Assembly (NCBI RefSeq): GCF_900215325.1
Contig: NZ_OCMS01000002.1
Location: 310,001-374,000, forward strand
Direction of reading: 5' to 3'
Length of the DNA stretch: 64,000 bases
Source: Fibrobacter sp. UWB16
Lineage (GTDB): Bacteria; Fibrobacterota; Fibrobacteria; Fibrobacterales; Fibrobacteraceae
The position numbers and the translations under genes were made by a program. Of the stretch, positions 7,576-15,703 are shown piece after piece. The notes below the pieces were generated by a model, which saw nothing but the letters and a program-made list of their open reading frames with translations, made no database searches and was not told where the DNA came from. Position 1 is the stretch's first letter; the number at the start of each line of letters is the position of its first letter.

Positions 7576-9543
7576 TTATAGCCCGTGTTCGAGCGAGTAA
7601 TCCGAAATCTTGATGAGCGTGTCGAGCAGGTTCAGATTCTCAAGCTTGATGGCTTCATCGCTTTTGTTTTCGGCAAGATTGTTTTTTTGGTGTGTATCCC
7701 CTTCGTCGAATAGTCCCTGGATTTCTCCTGTAATAGGATATTTGGCGATGAGTCGCTTGCCCTTGTAGCCGATGTCGGCATAGCCGGTGTAGGTCCCGAG
7801 GGAGAGGCCTTCTCCGTAACCCCTCAGAAGATTGTGCCCCATGAAAATGTTTGGTGCTGCAATCCCGGCGAGTTCCAAAATCGTTGGTGCGACATCGATT
7901 TGTGCTGCGGTCGTTGTGTCGCTAAAGGCGTCAATGCCTTTGCCATGTATGAGGAACGGAATCCAGGTGGCGTTGGAGTAGGCTCCGCCGTTCATTGTGG
8001 AAACCCCGTTTTCGCCGAGGGGGAAGCCGTGGTCTGCAATGACAATCAAATAAGTGTTCTTGTACCAGTCTTTATCTTCGAATGTTCGTATAAAGCGTGC
8101 AAGTTGCCTGTCGGCGTAGCGCATGGTAATATTGATGCGTTCGGTGAGCGGTTTTTGCTTGTCTTCATCGGACATGCCGGCGGCAAAGTTAAACGGATAA
8201 TGGTTAGAGCGCGTTGCGAACGTGGCGAGGAACGGCTTGCCTGTTTTCGCGAGCGTGTCGTTGACGTAAATTGCTGCATGGTCAAAGAAGGTGGAGTCGT
8301 CTTCGCGATTGCGGTCGTAATGGACTCCGTTGTACCATTTGGACATCCAGACACCGAGATTATCCCAGGCTGGGTCTGCAGCCGAGAAGTAGTGTGTCAC
8401 ATAGCCGGAGTCTGTCATGATGGATGCAAAACTCGGGAGGGTGACATGTGTGAGTTCTGTTGCCTGCGCCAGTCTGGAGTGGTGTGGAATACCGATAAGT
8501 GTTGAAAGAACGCCGCCAGTTGTGGGGACGCTGCTGGCATGCATTCGGGTCCATGTTCTGGAGTGCGCTGCGAGAGAATCGAGGAATGGTGTGGGCGAAG
8601 GCTGAATTTGCGGATTCATGTAGCCCGTGTTGAGCCCGCGGTGGGATTCCATGAACACGAAAATGAAGTTTGGCTGTTCAGCGCGTTTGGCTTTCAAGGT
8701 TTCATTTTGGCGGAGCTGTTCAGTCGGAATGCGGTAGAAGGGTATCTTGGATTCTGGACTTGCCTTAACAAATTCCCAAAGACTATCACCTTCGATTTTC
8801 TGCCATAAAGCTTGGTAGGCCTTCCCGTATTTTTCCGCATCCTCATCGGATAAGCTTGCGTTCTGGCTTGCATTGAAGAGCTCGTTATACACATTGGAAA
8901 CGAACGGTCGTAGCTTTTTCATTCGTCCGTTACCGGTCCATATGAAGTTGATGAACAGGTACGAGGCTACGTAGAAAATCGCCATAGCAATAATTGTTTT
9001 GGTCACAGGTGCATTTGCATTAGCGTAAGTCCGCTTGCGCATGAAAAGCTTAAATACAAAGTATGTCAAAGGCAGGATAAGGACGAGTACAAAGAACTGC
9101 AAATAGGGAACGGAAAGGTCATTTGCCACGTAGTCATAGAACATGGCAATGGACGATACGTCTTTGTATGTATTTGTAAGTCCTAGCGTGAGGTGGCTTC
9201 CGAGGAATCGCTGGACCTCGTTATCTAGGAGCGTAAATAGCAAAACAACGGAATGGAATGCGACATAGAATTTGCTAATAAAGGATTTGAATGAAGCCTT
9301 GGTGGAAATGAGCGAAATGAGCGCAAATACGATAAGTGCATTGCAAATCCACAGAAAGTCGATACAAACGGCATGGAAAATGTACCAGTCCGGTTTCGAA
9401 ACAAATGGGAATCCGTAAGGGTTGTTACGGAATAGCAAAAGAATTCGCAAAACAATATGCGAAACCCAGAAGGCAAGAGAAATAAAGATTAAGTTTTTAG
9501 AAGGTTCTAATCGTGAGACGATTTTCCGTATAAAATCTTTCAT
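7576..9543 (-). CDS. LTA-synthase/phosphoglycerol-transferase-like membrane sulfatase
   Basis: About 655 residues from ATG 9543, whose ATGA overlaps the stop of the glycosyltransferase gene. The frame is open 17 codons further, but the overlap fixes the start. About five hydrophobic helices occupy the first 210 residues, followed by a large extracytoplasmic alkaline-phosphatase/sulfatase fold. It has NFIFVFMESHRG (metal-binding Asp replaced by His in this strand, Glu kept), then SSVPTTGG with the likely catalytic Thr, and IVIADHGFPLG with the C-terminal metal Asp-His. This layout is that of LtaS, OpgB and EptA relatives that move phospho-alcohol groups onto envelope glycans or lipids. The substrate is unknown. 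Confidence 0.8.
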   Translation of the reverse strand: MKDFIRKIVSRLEPSKNLIFISLAFWVSHIVLRILLLFRNNPYGFPFVSKPDWYIFHAVCIDFLWICNALIVFALISLISTKASFKSFISKFYVAFHSVVLLFTLLDNEVQRFLGSHLTLGLTNTYKDVSSIAMFYDYVANDLSVPYLQFFVLVLILPLTYFVFKLFMRKRTYANANAPVTKTIIAMAIFYVASYLFINFIWTGNGRMKKLRPFVSNVYNELFNASQNASLSDEDAEKYGKAYQALWQKIEGDSLWEFVKASPESKIPFYRIPTEQLRQNETLKAKRAEQPNFIFVFMESHRGLNTGYMNPQIQPSPTPFLDSLAAHSRTWTRMHASSVPTTGGVLSTLIGIPHHSRLAQATELTHVTLPSFASIMTDSGYVTHYFSAADPAWDNLGVWMSKWYNGVHYDRNREDDSTFFDHAAIYVNDTLAKTGKPFLATFATRSNHYPFNFAAGMSDEDKQKPLTERINITMRYADRQLARFIRTFEDKDWYKNTYLIVIADHGFPLGENGVSTMNGGAYSNATWIPFLIHGKGIDAFSDTTTAAQIDVAPTILELAGIAAPNIFMGHNLLRGYGEGLSLGTYTGYADIGYKGKRLIAKYPITGEIQGLFDEGDTHQKNNLAENKSDEAIKLENLNLLDTLIKISDYSLEHGL

Positions 9544-10721
9544 TTTTTTAGTCCAGAAATTTCTTTGTACAAAGCTAGCTGGCGCTTGAAACAATCGTTC
9601 CAGCTGAATTTTTCGGCGTACTTTCGTGCTTTAATCTTCTTGTCGGTGAGGTCGGAATGGTAGAGCTCGACAATGGCTTCTGCCAAGGCTTCGGGCGTGC
9701 GTTCTTTGAGAATCGTGCCTGCGCCAGAGGTCGTGACATGCTCGAATGCAGCTCCGGCGGCAGCTCCGACGAGTGCGTTTCCGCTTGCCATGCTTTCCAG
9801 AATCGAAAGACCAAAAGTTTCCCAGCCAGAAAGTGCAAGTCCCATGTCGACGCTAGCGTAATAGCGAGCCATCTCGTCGATGGAATTCACAAAGCCGATA
9901 TAGCTGACGTGCTTGTATTTTGCGGCTGCTTCTTGCACGAGCGGGAGGCTTGGGCCAGTGCCAGCAAAGACAATGGCGGGTTCGTGCCCGAGCTTTTGCG
10001 TCAAGATGTCGTAAGCGCCGAGAACGAGGTCAATGCCTTTTTCATTGCAATGCCTGTGCGGGAAAAATATCGTGAGGCGGTTTGGGTCGCCATCCTTGAG
10101 CTCGTTGACGAGCGCTTCGTCGCGGCGGCTTGGCGAGAACGTGTCGATGTCGCAACCGAGCGGTATCCAACGCGGGTCGGGGAGTCCGTTTTTCTTGAGG
10201 CGAGCCATCGCTTCTTTCGATGACGCTTGTACGCAATCGTAACCTTTGAATTCTTGTTTCGCGTACCAGAATGCAATTTTTCGGGTGAATACGCCTGCGT
10301 TTGCACCGAATTTTTTGGCAACGGGGCGGCCCACGTATGTCACGGGGAAGTCTGCATGCCAAAAGCTGAACAGTGCGGCTTTGGGGACAACCTTTTTTGC
10401 AATGCGGCGTACGGCCGAGGGCAAAATGTAGGGAGAGCCCACTTCGATCACGTCCGGTTTGTACTTCTCGAGAATCGGGCGAATTTGTTTGGACTTCCAC
10501 ATAAAGCGGTATTCCCAGTTGCCGGGGAATCGGAATGCTTCCACGTGCTCGATAATCAAACCGTCGCTTCGCGTTTCTGTATAAGTGCTTGCTGATGGCA
10601 TCACGAAGACGGAACGGACTTCATTTTGACGTTCGTAAAACGCCATCTTTTGCAAATGATAACGGCGGACTCCGCCGCCTGACGGACTCCAGAAGTTGTT
10701 AAAATCGACAATGGTAAACAT
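9540..10721 (-). CDS. Glycosyltransferase, GT4 (GT-B fold)
   Basis: 393 residues. The N-terminal acceptor domain begins FTIVDFNNFWSPSGGGVRRY, with the glycine-rich loop of GT4 enzymes. The C-terminal donor domain has FFPHRHCNEKGIDLVL, then FAGTGPSLP, and the E-x7-E type motif within GWETFGLSILESMASGNALVG. It should transfer a sugar from a nucleotide-sugar donor, probably to a lipid or glycan, on the cytoplasmic side of the membrane. Its start shares one base with the stop of the primase-like gene (TAATG), and its stop overlaps the start of the LTA-synthase-like gene (ATGA). The three are therefore translationally coupled. Confidence 0.88.
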   Translation of the reverse strand: MFTIVDFNNFWSPSGGGVRRYHLQKMAFYERQNEVRSVFVMPSASTYTETRSDGLIIEHVEAFRFPGNWEYRFMWKSKQIRPILEKYKPDVIEVGSPYILPSAVRRIAKKVVPKAALFSFWHADFPVTYVGRPVAKKFGANAGVFTRKIAFWYAKQEFKGYDCVQASSKEAMARLKKNGLPDPRWIPLGCDIDTFSPSRRDEALVNELKDGDPNRLTIFFPHRHCNEKGIDLVLGAYDILTQKLGHEPAIVFAGTGPSLPLVQEAAAKYKHVSYIGFVNSIDEMARYYASVDMGLALSGWETFGLSILESMASGNALVGAAAGAAFEHVTTSGAGTILKERTPEALAEAIVELYHSDLTDKKIKARKYAEKFSWNDCFKRQLALYKEISGLKK

Positions 10722-12604
10722 TAAGCTTCTTTCATGCGGCTAGATTGTGAGTCAATCAAAATCTTGTCTTCATAGACGCGGCTTGTGCCCATGCGCTTGG
10801 AATCCACTGAGAGGTTTAGGGCGCCTTCCTTTTCGGTAAGCCAGTAGATGGCGTCAGAGTCGCGGAGGTATGCGCGCGGTCCCAAAAGTCCCATGTTCGA
10901 ATCAATGAGTTCGCCACCGAGGAATATCGGAATATCGAGCGCCTTGTACAAGTCAAGCATGATGGACGAACGCTTCTCGTGGATGTCCGGGAGTTCCGGG
11001 CGGTCGGTGATCTTCATGTGGTCGATACCGTCAATCACGAGAATCAAGTCCGGATGGTCCTTGAGTTCTTGGCTAAACGTCTTGAGCAAGTCGTTAAAGT
11101 CAAGCGAAGGCATGTCGTCCCAAATTTCAAGACGGTTGTTGCGAACATAAGCCATTAGGTCGCGTGTAGCGTCTGTAATTTTCTTGTTGATTTGGTTGTC
11201 TGCATTCTGTTTGCGGACGTTCAAAATCGATTCGCCGATGAGCATGGAAACGAAGCGGTCAAAGATTTGACGGCGCGGCGTTTCGTAAGCCACGTAAATG
11301 ACCTTGAGGTTCGGGTTGCTCTCGATAAGGTCGAGTGTGAAACTCGAAAGCAAGAACGTCTTGAGGCCGAATGGCTGAGACGATACAAAGAAGCATCCCG
11401 ACTGAACGCCGTCGATTTCCTTGGTGAGCTTGGGGAATGTGCTGAGCTTGTAGCCCACGCTCTGGTCTGGCGGACAAGCCATCGCGGTATCGAAGTTTTC
11501 CTTGATGTCCTGCAACAGCATGGAGCGGCGGTGCGAATGAATGGTATCGACTTCGGTATTGGCAATGAGGTCGATGAGCTGGTCGGCGCCGTTCTTGCGG
11601 ACAAAAGTATCGACAGTTTCGTCCTTCGGCAGTACAATGGACTTGAGGCTCATGTGCATCTGTTCGGCGAGCTTCAAGTACTTCTGGATCTTGAGTTCCT
11701 GATTGCGGCGGTCTTCTTCGCGGCGTAAAATGACTGTGAATGATTCGGCTCCGCAGGCCTTGAGTTTGTACAGGTGGTTGACGTTCAGTTCCTGGAACAT
11801 CGTGGAAACGACGCCCGGGATGCCGGCGAGGTCCGCCGTGAGCGCATCAAAGAAACCTTGTACGATAATGGGATTCTCGCTATCCGCCTGGATGTTGAAC
11901 GGAATAACGGTCGGGCCTGAAGCATACGTGATGTAGGTATGGCTCTTTTCGTTGTCGTCGATGAGTCTACCGTAAACGGAATGGATAAATCCCTTGGAAT
12001 TGCGGGCCGGAATGGTAATTCGCGGTTCGTGGTATGCTTCGAGGTTGTCGAGGTAAAAACTGATCTGGTGGCGTTCGATGCCGGAGAGCATGCAGTAGCT
12101 GATGAACGGTTCGGGGTCGCCGCTGTAGTAGCCGAGACCGTAAAGTTGGGCTTGGCCAATGCTCCAGCCGCGGGCTTCGAGAAACTTTGCCGAAGATGGG
12201 CTCTTGCAGGCGGCCCAGTGGCAGTAACGCACAAAGCATTCGAGCACTTTGGATTTTTCGCCACCGACTTCCTTGACCCACGGGTGTTCGCTATCCTGAT
12301 TGTTTGCGAGGTCCTTGTCGAGTGCGCCGAGGAATTCAAAGGCTTCGGAACGGGCACTCTGTTCATCCATGCCGTTAAAGCGGCTCTTCATCAAAAAATC
12401 GACCAGGTCGCCTTCGGCTCCGCATTGGAGACAGCGGTAGCGCCAATAACCTAGCGCATCGTAGAAAAACAGCGATGTTTCTTCTGGAGCGTGGAACGGA
12501 CAGCAGGCGATAAGGTTACGCCCCCAACGGCTCAGGGGAATTCCCAGTTGCCTCGGATGAGCTTTAGTTCTCATATACTCTGCATGTTCTTGATCAATCA
12601 GCAT
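10721..12604 (-). CDS. Degenerate DnaG/DnaB-type primase-helicase-like protein
   Basis: 627 residues, preceded by a strong AGGAGG. Residues 30-75 form a CHC2 zinc finger as in DnaG (CCPFH ... CLQCGAEGDLVDFLM). Residues 125-340 follow the DnaG core and Toprim fold, but the catalytic glutamate position reads VQGFFDAL instead of V-E-G-Y-x-D, and the D-x-D motif is replaced by LRREEDRR. Residues 385-620 resemble the RecA-like domain of DnaB/Twinkle: a Walker A region reading SSQPFGLKT, with the glycine before KT lost, and a Walker B LILVIDGID. The architecture is that of a T7 gp4/Twinkle fusion, but both active sites look eroded. A structural or regulatory role is more likely than priming. Confidence 0.75.
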   Translation of the reverse strand: MLIDQEHAEYMRTKAHPRQLGIPLSRWGRNLIACCPFHAPEETSLFFYDALGYWRYRCLQCGAEGDLVDFLMKSRFNGMDEQSARSEAFEFLGALDKDLANNQDSEHPWVKEVGGEKSKVLECFVRYCHWAACKSPSSAKFLEARGWSIGQAQLYGLGYYSGDPEPFISYCMLSGIERHQISFYLDNLEAYHEPRITIPARNSKGFIHSVYGRLIDDNEKSHTYITYASGPTVIPFNIQADSENPIIVQGFFDALTADLAGIPGVVSTMFQELNVNHLYKLKACGAESFTVILRREEDRRNQELKIQKYLKLAEQMHMSLKSIVLPKDETVDTFVRKNGADQLIDLIANTEVDTIHSHRRSMLLQDIKENFDTAMACPPDQSVGYKLSTFPKLTKEIDGVQSGCFFVSSQPFGLKTFLLSSFTLDLIESNPNLKVIYVAYETPRRQIFDRFVSMLIGESILNVRKQNADNQINKKITDATRDLMAYVRNNRLEIWDDMPSLDFNDLLKTFSQELKDHPDLILVIDGIDHMKITDRPELPDIHEKRSSIMLDLYKALDIPIFLGGELIDSNMGLLGPRAYLRDSDAIYWLTEKEGALNLSVDSKRMGTSRVYEDKILIDSQSSRMKEA

Positions 12605-12694
12605 TGCGGCCTCCTATAAGAGAAATCTAATAAAGTACGCTCCCGTAAATGCGTTTTTTTTGAAAAAAAGGCAATTTTATCTATTTTTTGAAAT

Positions 12695-13264
12695 ATGGTT
12701 ATTCTTGGTATTGACCCGGGCTCGATTACGACCGGATATGCGTTCTTGAAAAAGACTGGCAACCAGATTCAGGTGCTGGAATATGGCACGTTCCATGCGA
12801 ATGCGACTAAAAATCTCGAAGACAGGCTTGTGCATATCGTGACGGAGCTCGAAAAGCGCCTGGACCATTACCACCCGGATGCGCTTGCGATGGAAGGCGT
12901 GTTCTTTGCGAAGAACGTGAAAAGTGCCTTGGTGCTCGGGCATATCCGCGGGGCGATACTTGTGGCGTGCCACCGTCGAGGATTGACGTACGAGGAATAC
13001 CCGCCGAAAGTTGTAAAGCAGGCTGTAACGGGCAATGGTGCTGCCTCGAAGGAACATGTGGCGAACATGATTTTTGCACATTTGGGAATCGCTGGCGGGG
13101 ATCTCCCGCTCGATGCTTCGGATGCGCTTGCTATTGCATGGACTCATGCGAACCCAGCCCCGTTGGCGCAGTCGCTTTTGGGTAAAAAGTCGAAGCCCAA
13201 AAAGAAAACGACGGTGCAGCAATGGAAAGACTTGATTGAAAAAATGGGAGGGACGATTCAATGA
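12695..13264 (+). CDS. ruvC: RuvC, Holliday junction resolvase
   Basis: 189 residues, somewhat longer than E. coli RuvC (173) because of a lysine-rich tail. The acidic catalytic set is visible: Asp in LGIDPGS near the start, Glu in ALAMEGVFFA near residue 68, and the DASDALAIAWTHA pair near residue 140. It cleaves four-way junctions as a dimer, normally with RuvAB, which are not in this window. The gene is divergent from the primase-like gene. Its last codons overlap the next start as ATGA, so the M15 peptidase is translationally coupled to it, an unusual partnership. Confidence 0.96.
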   Translation: MVILGIDPGSITTGYAFLKKTGNQIQVLEYGTFHANATKNLEDRLVHIVTELEKRLDHYHPDALAMEGVFFAKNVKSALVLGHIRGAILVACHRRGLTYEEYPPKVVKQAVTGNGAASKEHVANMIFAHLGIAGGDLPLDASDALAIAWTHANPAPLAQSLLGKKSKPKKKTTVQQWKDLIEKMGGTIQ

Positions 13265-13941
13265 CGGACTTGTCTCAGGATTTGTTGCCCTACGGCCTTG
13301 GAACGCCAGACTTGGTGGAATTCCAGCCAGGATACTTTGTAGACCGCGAGATTGTGGATGATTTGTGCGCGTTGTCAAACGAAGCCAAGGCGAACGGTTT
13401 TGAACTGCGCATTGAATCGGCGTACCGCTCGTTTGAAAAGCAACTCTCGATTTGGAACCGCAAGGCTCGTGGCGAACTCAAGCTTTTGAATGAAAAGGGC
13501 GAGCCGATGGAACGCGCGAAAGACGAAGAAGAGCTGATGTATGCGATTCTCACATGGTCGGCATTGCCGGGGGCGAGCCGTCACCATTTGGGGACGGACA
13601 TCGACGTGGTCGATGGAGCTGCATGCCCGGAGGGCTACGAGGTGCAGCTTACGCCCGCGGAGTGCAGTGGCATGTTTGCGAAGTTCCATGCTTTTTTGAC
13701 GTCTCGGATGGAAGCTGATACATCGTTTGGCTTTAGCCGTGTGTTTATTCCCGGGCGCGGGAAAATCAAGCCTGAAGGCTGGCACATTGCGCACTTGCCG
13801 ACATCGCGTAAGCGCTTGGAACATTTCTCACTAGACACGCTGCGAAGCATTTATGAATGCTCGGATATGGAATGCAAACGTGTTGTGCTTGCCCGCTTGC
13901 CCAAGCTCGCGGAGGATTACATTTATCCTTACTTTATTTGA
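13261..13941 (+). CDS. M15B (VanY/DdcY-type) D,D-carboxypeptidase-like protein
   Basis: 226 residues. The zinc peptidase motifs are present: SRHHLGTDIDVVD (S-x-H-x2-G-x2-x-D, zinc ligands His and Asp) near residue 105, and PEGWHIAH (E-x-W-H, catalytic Glu and third ligand) near residue 170. RIESAYRSFEKQ before them is the conserved entry of the family. Such enzymes trim D-Ala-D-Ala or L,D peptide ends in peptidoglycan. No signal peptide or membrane segment precedes the domain, so it may act in the cytoplasm on recycled muropeptides. The following gene is a muropeptide amidase-like enzyme, which supports this. Confidence 0.85.
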   Translation: MTDLSQDLLPYGLGTPDLVEFQPGYFVDREIVDDLCALSNEAKANGFELRIESAYRSFEKQLSIWNRKARGELKLLNEKGEPMERAKDEEELMYAILTWSALPGASRHHLGTDIDVVDGAACPEGYEVQLTPAECSGMFAKFHAFLTSRMEADTSFGFSRVFIPGRGKIKPEGWHIAHLPTSRKRLEHFSLDTLRSIYECSDMECKRVVLARLPKLAEDYIYPYFI

Positions 13942-13965
13942 AACTTAGATGGCGGCGGCATTCCG

Positions 13966-14024
13966 CTACGTCATACTGAGAAATGCACTACGTCATACTG
14001 AGCCCAAAGGGCGAAGTATCCAGT
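13966..14024. repeat. Dispersed short repeat, one partial and one full copy
   Basis: CTACGTCATACTGAG occurs twice (13966-13980 and 13988-14002). The second copy continues into CCCAAAGGGCGAAGTATCC and then AGT. This is a variant of the GTCATCCTGAG...GGATCCAGT element seen at 14.8 kb and 41.7 kb. Confidence 0.7.
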
Positions 14025-14048
14025 TAAACTTTACAGTCTTCTAGTCCT

Positions 14049-14747
14049 ATGAATTTTTCTCCAGATTCTCGCGGTATTATCCAGTTGCCTTCTCTTGAAT
14101 ATGGGCGCTCTGTGCTGGGCGCTCCGCTGTTGTACTACCCGTGCAAGAGCGAATGCAAGTTGCTTGTAATGGCGGGAATTCACGGCGAAGAGCCGGAGAC
14201 AACGTTCCTCCTGAGTCGTGTGCTCCGTGCTTTTGACGAGCCTTTTGAATCTATCGCATTTATTCTGTGCGCCAATCCGGACGGAGTCTCTCTTGGAACA
14301 CGCGGGAACGCAGGTGGCGTGGACTTGAACCGCAATTTCAAGACGCAGAACTTTTCGACGGAAAAGGTCGGCTCGCGCTCGATTCTCGAAGCGACACGCG
14401 ATACGCTTTTATCGCCGGGAGCATTTGCGGGGAGCGAACCGGAAACGCAAGCGCTTGTTGCGTTAATTGAAAAACTGAAGCCTGCGAGCGTGCTTGCGAT
14501 GCACGCCCCGATGGGCTGTGTCGATGCACCGCAAAAGACAACGCTTGTCGAAGGCGTGATGGAGACGTTCAATTTGCCTTGGCTGCCGGACATTGGGTAC
14601 AAGACGCCGGGGAGCTTCGGAACGTGGTGCGGTGATCGCGGCCTCGAATGCGTGACGCTTGAACTCCCGCGCATGTCGCTTGAACATTTGTTCGACCGTT
14701 ATGGCCGTGTGTTTGCGGAATTCTTGGAACGCATGTCGTTGCGCTAG
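14049..14747 (+). CDS. mpaA: M14-family murein peptide amidase-like protein (MpaA type)
   Basis: 232 residues, close to E. coli MpaA (about 240). Zinc site: MAGIHGEEPET supplies His and Glu near residue 43, and LAMHAPMG the third ligand near residue 155. ANPDGVSLGTRGNAGGVDLN carries the substrate-binding Asn-Arg of M14 enzymes, and VTLELPRMS the catalytic Glu. MpaA cleaves the L-Ala-gamma-D-Glu-meso-DAP tripeptide during cell-wall recycling. There is no signal peptide, consistent with a cytoplasmic role. With the preceding M15B gene it suggests a recycling pair. An aspartoacylase or succinylglutamate desuccinylase-like activity is the main alternative. Confidence 0.75.
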   Translation: MNFSPDSRGIIQLPSLEYGRSVLGAPLLYYPCKSECKLLVMAGIHGEEPETTFLLSRVLRAFDEPFESIAFILCANPDGVSLGTRGNAGGVDLNRNFKTQNFSTEKVGSRSILEATRDTLLSPGAFAGSEPETQALVALIEKLKPASVLAMHAPMGCVDAPQKTTLVEGVMETFNLPWLPDIGYKTPGSFGTWCGDRGLECVTLELPRMSLEHLFDRYGRVFAEFLERMSLR

Positions 14748-14756
14748 AACGCAAAA

Positions 14757-14785
14757 AGAAATGCCCGCTCGCGGCGGGCATTTCT
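14757..14785. terminator. Hairpin terminator, probably bidirectional
   Basis: AGAAATGCCCGC pairs with GCGGGCATTTCT around a small loop. The minus strand continues into TTTTTGCG, so it can end transcripts from both sides (mpaA, and pssA reading towards it). Confidence 0.75.
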
Positions 14786-14795
14786 CATAAAATTT

Positions 14796-14839
14796 ACTGG
14801 ATCCTTCGACTTCGTGCTGCGCACTTCGCTCAGGATGAC
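14796..14839. repeat. Dispersed short repeat (REP-like)
   Basis: On the minus strand it reads GTCATCCTGAGCGAAG, a short variable middle, then CGAAGTCGAAGGATCCAGT. It is the fullest copy of the intergenic element family in this window. Confidence 0.75.
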
Positions 14840-14845
14840 GTGGCA

Positions 14846-15643
14846 CTACTTTTTGGCTGCTTTAGCTTCTTCGATAATCTGCTTGCGATAGGCGAGACCC
14901 ACACCGAAACCGATCAGCATATAGCTTGCTCCGAGAATGAGCAGGTATTCAAGAATGAACGGCACCTTCGGGTTGTAGAAGAGGAGACCGGCAACGTAGG
15001 TGAGCAAAATCAGGACAATCTGGAAAATGTTGAAAGCCTTGTTCTTGCGCGGCTGGAGCTTCGGGAGGAACAGCGGGCTCACCATCAAGAAACCCGTGGC
15101 GACAAACACGATGATCGGGAGCCAGAAGAGGAACGTGCTCGAGTCTGCGAAAACGCCCTTGGTCATGAGGAATACGATGAGTGTTGCATTGACCATGCCT
15201 GCGAAAGTAGAGGGGAGGCCGGAGAAATGGTGATGATACGTGTCTGAATCGCAAGCATTATACTTGGCGAGACGCATAGCGGCGCAGAGCACATAAACGG
15301 TAAGTGCAACCGTCATCAGAAGCCCGTGGTTCTGGAACCATTCCGGTGCGTAAATCTTGTAGGTGAAGAAAAAGCAGAATGCCGGTGCGAGACCGAAAGC
15401 AACCAAGTCGGCGAGGCTGTCGAACTGGGCGCCGAATTCGGAGCTGGCGTTTACGAGGCGTGCGGCAAAGCCGTCAAGCTTGTCGAAAAGAGCGCTCAGC
15501 ATTACAAAGTATGCACCCATGCGGATTTGGTCTGCCGTACTAAACGAACCAAAAGCTCCGGTTGTCCAGCAAATGGAAAATACACCGAGCAAAAAGTTCA
15601 GGCTTGTGAAAGTATTAGGCAAAACAAAACGTAATTTTCCCAC
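14846..15643 (-). CDS. pssA: CDP-diacylglycerol-serine O-phosphatidyltransferase
   Basis: 265 residues with about seven hydrophobic segments. The CDP-alcohol phosphotransferase motif D-G-x2-A-R-x8-G-x3-D-x3-D is complete (DKLDGFAARL, then FGAQFDSLAD) near residues 53-80. The N-terminal LPNTFTSLNFLLG is typical of the membrane-integral PssA of Gram-positive and many other bacteria, which makes phosphatidylserine from CDP-diacylglycerol. The C-terminal tail is lysine-rich. It is the last gene of the long minus-strand run, 60 bases behind the solute-binding lipoprotein gene. Confidence 0.9.
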   Translation of the reverse strand: MGKLRFVLPNTFTSLNFLLGVFSICWTTGAFGSFSTADQIRMGAYFVMLSALFDKLDGFAARLVNASSEFGAQFDSLADLVAFGLAPAFCFFFTYKIYAPEWFQNHGLLMTVALTVYVLCAAMRLAKYNACDSDTYHHHFSGLPSTFAGMVNATLIVFLMTKGVFADSSTFLFWLPIIVFVATGFLMVSPLFLPKLQPRKNKAFNIFQIVLILLTYVAGLLFYNPKVPFILEYLLILGASYMLIGFGVGLAYRKQIIEEAKAAKK

Positions 15644-15703
15644 GATATACTCCTTGAATTGGTTTGCTAAAGATAATTTTTTTACGGAGAAAAAGAAACT
15701 TTT

